From a virus, in IMG/VR virus record IMGVR_UViG_3300045996_001447, positions 1 through 58,770 of that record: a stretch of 58,770 nucleotides of DNA; one strand, 5' to 3'. A model generated the notes under the pieces. That model searched no databases. It was not told the origin of the DNA and was given only the letters and a program-made list of their open reading frames with translations. Below are positions 51,288 to 58,770 of the stretch, piece by piece. The translations under genes and the position numbers were made by a program. The first letter of the stretch is position 1; the number at the start of each line of letters is the position of its first letter.

Positions 51288-52580
51288 CTACCGACGTTCG
51301 AGAGCAGCAATGCGTTGCTCGATGGCCGCGGCCCGCCGTGCCGGGTTCGGCTTGGGCGCGTTGACGGTCACCGTGACGGCCTCCCCGCCGTTCGGGTCCG
51401 GGGTGAACTCCATCTCATAGACCCGCATGACCGCGTCCGTAACGTTCAGCCGGCCCGAGATCAGCCGGACCAGAACCCCGTCGCCTACCCAGCAGTGGTC
51501 CGGGCCCTGCCACCAGCCGCGCTTCATCGTGAACGAGTAGGACGGCCGGACCACCTGGGACTCCGCGAGTTGCCAGCCGATCCGGTCGTTGACCGCGGCC
51601 GCGGTGACCATGTCCGAGCCGATCACGGCCTCCCAGCGGCCCTGCGGCGCGGTAGTGATGTCCGCGGCGTAGCGCTCGTGCGGCGGGGGCTCGGAGCCTC
51701 CGCCCTCGGGCGCCTTGCCAGTCATCCGGATGGCGTTGGCGTAGGCGCCGGAGTCGACATCTCGGGTGAACTCGGAGGCGTTGCCCCCGTACTCGATCAG
51801 GACGTTGCGGTCCAGGCCGCGGCGCGGGTACCAGGTCTGGTACTCCAGGACGCGTTCGTTGACCGGCACGATGTCCCAGTCGAACCCGTCCTGGACCTCG
51901 GACAGTTCCTGGATCTTGGCGCCGATCTCGTCGGCCAGCTCGTAGGTGCGGTCCCGGGTGATCCCGGACGGCACCGAGCCGTTGGTGATCCCGAGGTAGC
52001 CGCCTCCGCCGGTGGCGTTCTGGGTCTGGGTGATCAGACCCCAGCCGATCGCGGTCTGGTCCACCCCGGTCCAGGTCTGCTGGGCGCCGGTGAACAGGTA
52101 GCGGCGCTTGAGGACGCCGCGGTAGTCGACCGAGGGCACCGAGAGCCGGTGGCTTTCCTTGGACCCCTTGTCCGACGCCTTGCCGATCCGGCCGCGGTAG
52201 AGCTGCTGGCGCGCGTCGGCCGGGGACCGGCGGTAGAGCACGTGCAGGTCGGTGGCCAGCTCGTCGATCCACCCGGCCACCGGGTCCCGGCCGTCCATCT
52301 CGAACGAGGCGTCCGAGGACTCGGTGAGCTTCACCGAGAGCTTGCGCATGGAGGTCTGGGGGATGTCGTGGGTGATCCCTCCCTCGCGCGCCGGCCCGAT
52401 CCCGAACAGCCAGGTGGACTGGGGCGCGTCCACCACCAGGGCCGGGGGCTCCGGGGCCACCTTGTCCGGTGGGGGCGGTAGCTCGGGCGCGCTCGGGCCG
52501 GGGCCGGTCAGTTCCAGATAGCCGGGATAGGCACCCGCGGCGCCCGGGTAGAAGTCCGGAGCGGAGGGGTAGGTGGCCAC
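51288..52580 (-). CDS. minor tail protein, siphovirus Gp37-like baseplate hub
   Basis: 430 residues. A Pro-rich N-terminal arm (residues 1-50), then a hub-like body with KLSVKLTESSDASFEMDGRD, VLYRRSPADARQQLYRGRIG, VDYRGVLKRRYLFTGAQQTW and a long YELADEIGAKIQELSEVQDGF helix. This layout matches Siphovirus ReqiPepy6 Gp37-like proteins, which form the tail-tip hub. The end is helical (NPARRAAAIEQRIAALERR). It follows two minor tail proteins and precedes the lysis cassette. Confidence 0.83.
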   Translation of the reverse strand: MATYPSAPDFYPGAAGAYPGYLELTGPGPSAPELPPPPDKVAPEPPALVVDAPQSTWLFGIGPAREGGITHDIPQTSMRKLSVKLTESSDASFEMDGRDPVAGWIDELATDLHVLYRRSPADARQQLYRGRIGKASDKGSKESHRLSVPSVDYRGVLKRRYLFTGAQQTWTGVDQTAIGWGLITQTQNATGGGGYLGITNGSVPSGITRDRTYELADEIGAKIQELSEVQDGFDWDIVPVNERVLEYQTWYPRRGLDRNVLIEYGGNASEFTRDVDSGAYANAIRMTGKAPEGGGSEPPPHERYAADITTAPQGRWEAVIGSDMVTAAAVNDRIGWQLAESQVVRPSYSFTMKRGWWQGPDHCWVGDGVLVRLISGRLNVTDAVMRVYEMEFTPDPNGGEAVTVTVNAPKPNPARRAAAIEQRIAALERR

Positions 52581-53153
52581 TTACGGCCCCACGTACTCGA
52601 CGGCCAGGAACGTCTCGTATCCGGAGGTACCGTAGACCGAGCCACTGGAGCCCTTGACGTGCAAACGCAGCACGTCCCCGGCGGCCAGCTCCACCACCGC
52701 GGACCGGAACGTGGTCCAGTCGGTGGCGTCCGGCTTGTAGCCGAAGATCGTAGAGATCAGGTTGGTGGTCGGAGGCAGCGCGCTGTCGTTCTTGGTCACC
52801 GCGCACACCGCCTTCCACGGGGCGGTCCCGCCGGTCATGTAGATGCCCGCGCTCACCCGGTAGGGCCCGGTGGTCGGCACCGTGAGGCTGTCGTTGGCCG
52901 CGCTGAACGTGACCCCGCCCCGGGTGATCTGGGAGGCGGTCAGGTTCAGGAACGCCCCGTTGACGTTGTTGAGCCCCTGGGAGCCCGCGGTGTAGCCGGC
53001 GTGCCCGATCGGCTTGGTGGCCCCTCCGCTGGCCAGCGCGGTCTCGTGCTCGTCCAGCGCGTTCTCGATCCCCTCCAGGCTGGCCGCGGTGACCGGCGTG
53101 GTGGTGTTCGGGTAGTCCTGCCAGGTGGCGTTGCCCGAGGCGGGGTGCGTCAT
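52581..53153 (-). CDS. minor tail protein with C1q/TNF-like receptor-binding domain
   Basis: 190 residues. Residues 1-55 are a helical stalk (TPVTAASLEGIENALDEHET). Residues 60-190 are jelly-roll-like: TFSAANDSLTVPTTGPYRVS, AGIYMTGGTAPWKAVCAV, AVVELAAGDVLRLHVKGSSG, and final ETFLAVEYVGP. That order and ending is typical of C1q/TNF-like domains at phage tail tips. Binds host surface. Confidence 0.8.
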   Translation of the reverse strand: MTHPASGNATWQDYPNTTTPVTAASLEGIENALDEHETALASGGATKPIGHAGYTAGSQGLNNVNGAFLNLTASQITRGGVTFSAANDSLTVPTTGPYRVSAGIYMTGGTAPWKAVCAVTKNDSALPPTTNLISTIFGYKPDATDWTTFRSAVVELAAGDVLRLHVKGSSGSVYGTSGYETFLAVEYVGP

Positions 53154-53166
53154 GGTCGGGAGCCCC

Positions 53167-54051
53167 TCAGATCCGGTAGAAACAGCCGTCGAACGAGAAC
53201 CACGACCCGTTGGTCTGGTAGGTCACGGCCTGTTGGAACCGGTGGTAGATCCGGCCGTCGGGGTACACCGCGTAATGCACCGGTCCGAAGATCGACGCAC
53301 CGACGAAGTCCCGGATGCCGGGGGGCTTGACCGCGGGGTCGGCCAGCGGCGTGCCGCCCATGGTGCGCTGCTCACCGGCCGGCACCGTGGTGGGGATCTC
53401 GACCCAGCGCAGGAACCCGGAGAGCTGGACCCAGCCGTCCGGGTTGACCGACCAGCGGCACGGCCGGGTGGCGTCGTTCGGGGAGTACCCGGAGTAGAAC
53501 GCGCCCATCAGGCCGTCCACGGCGGCCGTGCCGACGCTGGCCCGCTTGCGCGCGTCGGAGATCATGGAGTTGACGATGGACCCGGCCCCGGCCGGCACGG
53601 TGACGGTGGACAGGGTGATCGCCGAGGCCGGCTCGGCCGGGACACCGGTTCCGGTGTCGGGCAGCAGCATCGGCAACCAGTCGTAGGTGTTCGCGGCGTA
53701 GGCCGCGTTGGCCGAGCGGTCCCGGAGCTGGGCGACCACGCGGTGGGTGCGCGAGCCCGAGCCCGGGGGTGCCGGCACGGCCAGGGAGTACGCGGTGGTG
53801 TTGGTGACCGCGTACATCCCCTGGTCCGAGGCGTCGTCGCCCTGGATCGCGGCGCGGCCCGCGGCCACCTCCACGGTCATGTTCGCGCCGAGCGCGCGCT
53901 GGGCCACCTTGAGGTGCCCGCCGCGCAGGTCGTAGACCCCTTCCCGGCTGAACATCGCCGAGAGCAGCGTCGCCCGGAAGTCCTGGGCCGAGTACGGGAT
54001 CGCCGTGTCGCCGGAAACCGGCTGGAGCACCGCGGGCTTGAGCAGAGCCAC
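53167..54051 (-). CDS. minor tail protein
   Basis: 294 residues from a GTG with GAGG 8 bases upstream. A TTG 21 bases further up is an alternative. LLKPAVLQPVSGDTAIPYSA is the opening common to actinophage minor tail proteins. The centre (GDDASDQGMYAVTNTTAYSL, PAPPGSGSRTHRVVAQLRDR) is beta-rich, and the last 90 residues are a distinct domain that begins DATRPCRWSVNPDGWVQLSG and contains FGPVHYAVYPDGRIYHRFQQ, probably receptor or sugar binding. Confidence 0.78.
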   Translation of the reverse strand: MALLKPAVLQPVSGDTAIPYSAQDFRATLLSAMFSREGVYDLRGGHLKVAQRALGANMTVEVAAGRAAIQGDDASDQGMYAVTNTTAYSLAVPAPPGSGSRTHRVVAQLRDRSANAAYAANTYDWLPMLLPDTGTGVPAEPASAITLSTVTVPAGAGSIVNSMISDARKRASVGTAAVDGLMGAFYSGYSPNDATRPCRWSVNPDGWVQLSGFLRWVEIPTTVPAGEQRTMGGTPLADPAVKPPGIRDFVGASIFGPVHYAVYPDGRIYHRFQQAVTYQTNGSWFSFDGCFYRI

Positions 54052-54061
54052 TAGATCATCC

Positions 54062-54934
54062 TCACTGGTCAACCCAGGCGGGGCGGTAGGTGGTCACGGA
54101 ACCGGAGCCGGCGTCCACCTCGGACGTCGGGTGATAGCGCACGACGCTCTGACCGGGCGGGATCTGCCACCAGGTGGACACCGTGTAGTCCAGGAAGTGA
54201 GCCCGGGTGGCGGCCGGGTCGGACAGGTAGTAGGCCGTGTGGTTGGCCGTGTCGATCTCGACGTACTCACCGAGGCCGATCACCAGGTCCGTGGTGAACG
54301 CCAGCGTTTCGCCGGTGGTGTCGTTGGTGTAGCGCGGCCCGCGGCACGGGCCGTAGAGCCGGGCCACCTGGTCGGCCGGCTCGGTGCCCGGGTTGGTGTG
54401 CAACACCCGGCCGCGCGGCTGGGCCGCGGGGAACGAGATCGGGAACTCGATCGGGAACGTGATCCCGGCCGGGTCCTCGGTCTCGGCGTTCAGCTCGAAC
54501 GTGACCGGGTCGGTGGCCTGCCAGGCGCCGGTCGGGCAGGCCCACTGGAACTGGAGCGGGCGCCGGATGTGCGCCATGTGGTCGATGTCGCCCGGGGTGA
54601 AGTTGTCCCGGCGCAGTAGCAGGAACCGTTCCCCGTCGTAGATGTCGGGGTCGGTGATCCCGAGCATCGGGCGCAGCGCCGGAGACAGGTAGGTGGTGAT
54701 CTCCCGCAGCAGGCTCGGCGACCAGACGGTGGCCACCATCTCGACCACCCGCCCGCTGTAGTACCGGGTGGTGTCGTACTGGCCGTGGGCTCCGGTGCGG
54801 TCCTCGGCCACCGTGCGTACGGTCGGCGACCCCGGGTTGATCTTGTGGACCAGGATGTCGTCGCGGGTGTTGTCCCGTCCACCCAGGACCAGTTCCCGGG
54901 CACCGTCGAACAGCCGGATTTTGGTGACGGTCAC
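54062..54934 (-). CDS. distal tail-like minor tail protein
   Basis: 290 residues, GTG overlapping the tape-measure stop. The N-terminal barrel (IRLFDGARELVLGGRDNTRD, YDTTRYYSGRVVEMVATVWS) and the galectin-like second part (LQFQWACPTGAWQATDPVTF, TFPIEFPISFPAAQPRGRVL) are the pattern of distal tail (Dit) proteins. It caps the tube under the tape measure and links the hub. Confidence 0.83.
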   Translation of the reverse strand: MTVTKIRLFDGARELVLGGRDNTRDDILVHKINPGSPTVRTVAEDRTGAHGQYDTTRYYSGRVVEMVATVWSPSLLREITTYLSPALRPMLGITDPDIYDGERFLLLRRDNFTPGDIDHMAHIRRPLQFQWACPTGAWQATDPVTFELNAETEDPAGITFPIEFPISFPAAQPRGRVLHTNPGTEPADQVARLYGPCRGPRYTNDTTGETLAFTTDLVIGLGEYVEIDTANHTAYYLSDPAATRAHFLDYTVSTWWQIPPGQSVVRYHPTSEVDAGSGSVTTYRPAWVDQ

Positions 54935-57900
54935 AGCGTCGTGCTCCGTTCCCGCCAGTCGAGCTGGTTGTAGAGGCTGTCCACGTCCATCGGGTCGTTC
55001 ACGTCGCCGTGCACGTGCAGATGCACCTCACGCCCGCCGGGGACCCCGGCGCCGGCCATGAGCGCCACCTGGCGGGGATCCAGGTTGCGAGTTGGGACCA
55101 GCCGGCCGTCGTCGATCATCTTCCGGTAGGCGGACAGGGTGTCGTAGTCCCCGGTCTGCTCGGGGTCCAGGACGCGCTCGTCCCGGATCACGTCCTTGAA
55201 CATGATTCCCTTGCCCCGCGCCACCCCGCCGTTGTCGAACGGGTCGGCCGGGCGCACGAACCCACCACCGGCGTAGTAGTTGCGCGCGTTGTGGAACGCC
55301 AGAGCCGCGGTCGGCGTGCCGTAGCGGCCGCGGATGTAGTCCAGGCCCCAGGCAGCCTGCCCGGCCGGTGTCGGCTCCACCGGGCCATGTGCAGACGTCA
55401 TCTTCTGGAAGAGGCCTCTGGCATTTGATGTTGGGTTCGCTGCGTTCGGGTTCCAGCTCGACTCTTTTTGGATCAGCCGGACGATGGCGTCCCATTCGGC
55501 GCCCTCGGACCAGCCGAACTGGGCGGCCACCTGGCGGACCTGGTCCACCACCGGTCCGGAGATCCCGGAGACGTCGATCCCCGAGCCCGAGCTGGTGTCC
55601 TTGCTGAACAGGAAGTCCAGGATCTTGTCCCGCCACATCGTGGCCATGTCCACCGGGACCTTGCGCCACAACGGCGGGGGCTCGCCGAGCATCGCCCGCA
55701 GGCCGTCCAGCGCGGGGTTGGTCAGTTCCTCGAAGATGCCGCGGATGAACGAGGCCAGGCCACCGCCGCTCCCGTTGCCACCGGAAACGAACTGGCCGCC
55801 GACGACCGGGAGGTGCCACTGCTGGGTGAAGTACCCGTTATCGGCACCCCACCGGCTCGGGAACGAGAACGGCGTCCCATTAGGACCGTGCTGCTCGACG
55901 TTCTGGCCGGCCAGAGTGCCGGCCATGTGGTCTGCCGGCTTGTTGCCGACCGCCCAGGCGCTGTTGAGCCCCGGCGCGAACCCGCCCCACGGCATGGACG
56001 CCGTGGTGCCGATCCGGCCCGAGTCCGGCGGCCGGCCGGACAGGATGTGGGTGACCGCCGAGACCATGGACGAGCAGTCCATGCCGGCGCGCGGGTTGGT
56101 CCCTCCACCGTAGACATACGGGGCGCCGCGGGCCGGGCCGGACAGCCACCGCTTGGCCTCGTCGATCCGGACTTCCACCGGGCCACCGGCAGCGCGGCGC
56201 GGGATGTTGCGGTCGAAACCGGACTTCCCGTGGAACGCCTTGGGCGCGACCCGGCGCAGCCCCCCGGCGGCCTGCAGCGCCTCACCGTTGCCGGCGTTGA
56301 GCGCCTGCAGGAACGGTGCCGTTCGCTTGGCGATCGACTCCCGAACCACGAACTCCCGGTTCGACACCCAGGAGGTCGGGATCTTGCGCCGGGCGTCGAT
56401 CCCCAGGATGGAGTCCGAGGTGCCGGTCCCCGGGCCGCGCAGCATCCCGCCACCCGCACGCTTGGTGCCGCCGTGCCGGCCGATCGGGCCACCCTCGGCG
56501 TTCTCCGGGATGGGCCGCAGTGGTCCGATCGGGTCGACGCCGGGCAACAGGTCGGCCACCTTGTTCCAGGCCGGGACGATGCCCTCGTTCCACACCGTGT
56601 TGATCATGAAGTTGATTGGTTTCGCGAGGAAACCACGGATGCGGGCCCAGATCTCACCGATCCAGTTGGTGACCTGGTCGAACTTCTCGCCCACCCACTG
56701 CAGGCCGCCGACGATCGCGTCCCAGCAGGGCTTGAGCACGTTCAGCCAGACCCAGTTGATCCCGGCCATCAGCAGCGCCCAGCGCTGCTCGATCCCGGCC
56801 AGGATCGGCAGCCAGACGTTGTTGTAGAGCCAGGTCAGCCCCGCGATGATCGCGTCCCAGCAGGGCTTGAGCACGTTCAGCCAGACCCAGTTCAGCGCCG
56901 CCATCAGCAGCGCCCAGCGCTGCTCGATCCCGGCCAAGATCGGGAGCCAGACGTTCACATAAAGCCAGGTCAGCGCCATGATGATCGCGTCCCAGCAGGG
57001 CTTGAGCACGTTCACCCAGACCCAGTTGATCCCGATCATCAGCAGTGACCAGGCCGCGCCGATGGCCGCAAAGATCGGCTGGAACACGTTGACCCAGAGC
57101 CAGGTCAGCGCCGCGGTGATCAAGTTGAAAGCGACGATGAACGGCGCGACGAGCACGACGAAGATCACCGCGCCGAGGAACTGCAGCGCCTGCCAGATGA
57201 AGTTCAGCACCGGCGAAATCACGGTGTTCCAGGCCCACGAGATCGCCGCGGAGATCGCATTCCAGGCCGGCACGATCGCGGTCTGCCAGAGCCAGATCGC
57301 GGCCGCGCCGATCCACTGGAAGATCGGGACCAGGAAGTTGAGCGCCGGCACCACCACGTTGGTGATCACCCAGGCGATGGCCTGGCTCAGCACGCCGGCC
57401 AGGCCCACCAGGATCGGGATCAGAAACTGGATGGCCGGGATGAGCACGTTCGTGATCGCCCAGCTCAGCACCGAGGTGTAGAGGTTAGCCAGGAAAACGA
57501 TCACCGGGATGAGCACGTTCTGGATGATCATCACCAGGGGCGGCAGCACCGCCCCGATGAGCTGACCGAGCGCGCCGATCACTGGCCCGAGCACGGCCAC
57601 CAGGATCTGGCCGAACGCCTGGCCCAGCAGGGCGATCACCGGGACCAGCGCGCCGACCAGTTGCATCAGCGGCGGGAGGATCGCGCCGGCCAGTTGCATC
57701 AGGACGCCGGCCACCAAGTTGATCACCGGGACGAGCGCGGCCGCGAGCTGGCCGACGAGCTGGCCGACGATCCCGCCGAGCATCCCGAGCACCTGGCCCA
57801 GCACGGTGAAGATCGGCATCACCGAGCTGACGATCTGGCCGATCAGCGTCATCAGGACGCCCAGCAAGCCGTTGATCGCGTTCCGGAACGGCTCGGAGGA

Positions 57901-58770
57901 CTGGTACAGGATCCCGAACGCCACGATCAGGATCCCGATCGGGCCCAGCGCCATCAGGATGGCCCGGCCGATGAACATGATCACGTTGCGGAACAGGGCC
58001 ATGTAGCCGCCCGCGGCGCCGGCCGCCAGCCCGAGCGCGGAGAACGGGCGCAGCAGCGCGAACACGATCTGGGCCAGCTTGGACCCCTGCAGCCCGACCG
58101 CAGCGAACACCGCGCCCAGGGCCCCGATGAGCATGGACCGCAGCGCCCAGGTGGCGATCAGGCCGAGCACGAACCCGAGCGGGCGCAGGGCGCCCAGCAG
58201 CGTGATGACCGCGCCGACCACGCCCATCACGAGCGCCGGGTTCTGCGACATCCAGGTGGCCAGCATGACCAAGAACGGGGTGGCCATCTGGATCGCCCCG
58301 ACCAGGCCGGTGGCGATGCTCTGAGCGAACTGGACCAGGAACGGCGTCAGCGCCACCAGGATCGGCGTGAGCGCCTGCAGGGCCGCGCCGAGGACCTGGG
58401 ACAGCGCCACGCCCATCGCGTTGAGAATCGGCGACAGGGCCAGCAGCAACGGCCCGAGGAACCCGAGCGCGCCGATGAACGCCTGGGCGGCCGGCACCAT
58501 CCCGATCAGCGCCTGGGCCAGCGGGCCGGCCAGTCCGGCGATCAGAACGGAGAGCATGTCGAGCACGCCGAGCCCGACGCTGGCGAACGGCAGGAACGCC
58601 CGGATCAGCTCGGCGCCGGCCCAGGCCAGGGTCATCAGGGACTGGAACAGCCGCGGGATCACCGTGCCCGCGGCGTTGCCCAGCATGGCAAAGAACCCGG
58701 CCCAGTACGGGTTGGCCAGCGTGGTGAGCACGAACTGGAGCCCGGCGCCCATGCCGGCCGCGAGCTGACC
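54931..58770 (-). CDS. tape measure protein, partial (N-terminus outside window)
   Basis: At least 1,279 residues, open at the right edge, where 6 codons precede the first internal Met with no stop. Long hydrophobic helices and Leu/Ile/Val/Gly-rich stretches over the first 560 residues. Three tandem 45-residue Trp-rich repeats follow (about 565-700). Then a cell-wall peptidase-like domain PYVYGGGTNPRAGMDCSSMV near 885 (NlpC/P60 type, Cys) and an SLT lysozyme-like domain RLIQKESSWNPNAANPTSNA near 1096. It sets tail length, forms a channel, and its C-terminal enzymes open the wall at entry. Confidence 0.94.
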   Translation of the reverse strand, partial: GQLAAGMGAGLQFVLTTLANPYWAGFFAMLGNAAGTVIPRLFQSLMTLAWAGAELIRAFLPFASVGLGVLDMLSVLIAGLAGPLAQALIGMVPAAQAFIGALGFLGPLLLALSPILNAMGVALSQVLGAALQALTPILVALTPFLVQFAQSIATGLVGAIQMATPFLVMLATWMSQNPALVMGVVGAVITLLGALRPLGFVLGLIATWALRSMLIGALGAVFAAVGLQGSKLAQIVFALLRPFSALGLAAGAAGGYMALFRNVIMFIGRAILMALGPIGILIVAFGILYQSSEPFRNAINGLLGVLMTLIGQIVSSVMPIFTVLGQVLGMLGGIVGQLVGQLAAALVPVINLVAGVLMQLAGAILPPLMQLVGALVPVIALLGQAFGQILVAVLGPVIGALGQLIGAVLPPLVMIIQNVLIPVIVFLANLYTSVLSWAITNVLIPAIQFLIPILVGLAGVLSQAIAWVITNVVVPALNFLVPIFQWIGAAAIWLWQTAIVPAWNAISAAISWAWNTVISPVLNFIWQALQFLGAVIFVVLVAPFIVAFNLITAALTWLWVNVFQPIFAAIGAAWSLLMIGINWVWVNVLKPCWDAIIMALTWLYVNVWLPILAGIEQRWALLMAALNWVWLNVLKPCWDAIIAGLTWLYNNVWLPILAGIEQRWALLMAGINWVWLNVLKPCWDAIVGGLQWVGEKFDQVTNWIGEIWARIRGFLAKPINFMINTVWNEGIVPAWNKVADLLPGVDPIGPLRPIPENAEGGPIGRHGGTKRAGGGMLRGPGTGTSDSILGIDARRKIPTSWVSNREFVVRESIAKRTAPFLQALNAGNGEALQAAGGLRRVAPKAFHGKSGFDRNIPRRAAGGPVEVRIDEAKRWLSGPARGAPYVYGGGTNPRAGMDCSSMVSAVTHILSGRPPDSGRIGTTASMPWGGFAPGLNSAWAVGNKPADHMAGTLAGQNVEQHGPNGTPFSFPSRWGADNGYFTQQWHLPVVGGQFVSGGNGSGGGLASFIRGIFEELTNPALDGLRAMLGEPPPLWRKVPVDMATMWRDKILDFLFSKDTSSGSGIDVSGISGPVVDQVRQVAAQFGWSEGAEWDAIVRLIQKESSWNPNAANPTSNARGLFQKMTSAHGPVEPTPAGQAAWGLDYIRGRYGTPTAALAFHNARNYYAGGGFVRPADPFDNGGVARGKGIMFKDVIRDERVLDPEQTGDYDTLSAYRKMIDDGRLVPTRNLDPRQVALMAGAGVPGGREVHLHVHGDVNDPMDVDSLYNQLDWRERSTTL
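56713..57060 (-). repeat. 135-base tandem repeats in the tape measure gene
   Basis: Three units begin near 56713, 56847 and 56982 on the plus strand, each starting GATCGCGTCCCAGCAGGG. Each codes 45 residues with NWVWLNVLKPCWDAI and WLPILAGIEQRWALLM. The third, farther copy is more diverged. Spacing is constant at 135 bases. Tape repeats change tail length in steps. Confidence 0.82.

Noticed and set aside
55468-57048. Open plus frame opposite the tape measure
   Set aside because: Shadow of the Trp-rich repeats; no start signal or domain.

Overview
This window is most of the genome of a tailed, siphovirus-type bacteriophage of a high-GC actinobacterium. The evidence is very GC-rich coding sequence with strong third-position GC, a WhiB-family gene, a long tape-measure gene, a lambda-type capsid protein, and dense small genes joined by 4-base ATGA/GTGA overlaps. 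The host genus cannot be read from the sequence. The lysis region shown has a GH19-type endolysin and no recognisable mycolic-acid esterase, which would fit a host without mycolic acids (inference). No integrase or recognisable immunity repressor was found, but the window is incomplete.

Layout. (1) 1-9.8 kb, leftward: HNH nuclease, small terminase, three small genes, large terminase, HNH nuclease, portal, MuF-like protein, scaffold, decoration protein, major capsid protein, a head protein and the start of a head-tail adaptor that runs off the left edge. A small rightward gene with its own promoter lies inside this block. (2) 9.8-10.1 kb: an AT-rich non-coding array of nine iteron-like repeats and two large inverted repeats. 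(3) 10.1-16.6 kb, leftward: small basic and membrane proteins, an HTH protein, a Zn-finger-like protein, a 1,470-residue TOPRIM primase / SF3 helicase / 3'-5' exonuclease / family A polymerase fusion, and an HTH protein at the divergent junction. (4) 16.6-43.8 kb, rightward: SF2 helicase, DNA methyltransferase, HNH nuclease, Cas4-like exonuclease, a degenerate tRNA-like element, WhiB, RusA, and many small membrane, Zn-finger, HTH and unknown proteins, plus a second, complete large-terminase gene and a possible second small terminase. (5) 43.8-58.8 kb, leftward: minor tail and fibre proteins, lysis cassette, baseplate-type proteins, distal tail protein, and a tape measure open at the right edge. 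The structural operon therefore continues off the left edge and back in at the right edge. The genome is circular or circularly permuted as assembled, and the missing piece should hold the major tail protein, tail chaperones and the start of the tape measure.

How it works together. The replication unit (fusion primase-helicase-polymerase, SF2 helicase, Cas4-like nuclease, RusA) is split across the divergent 16.6 kb promoters. The linker of the fusion protein contains a cluster of TGTTGCCGATAT repeats in both orientations and in four reading contexts. DNA-level selection, most simply a replication origin inside its own replication gene, would explain this. Control of the rightward block appears modular: at least seven near-identical promoters place the -10 box six bases before a start codon, which predicts leaderless mRNAs with a conserved GACCGCCACC just inside the coding region. 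Several are preceded by strong hairpins. Genes with ordinary leaders instead often carry the element CGACACCGAGCAC just upstream of the ribosome site. The main surprises are the embedded repeat cluster, the second terminase outside the structural operon, and the two families of start-linked DNA elements.
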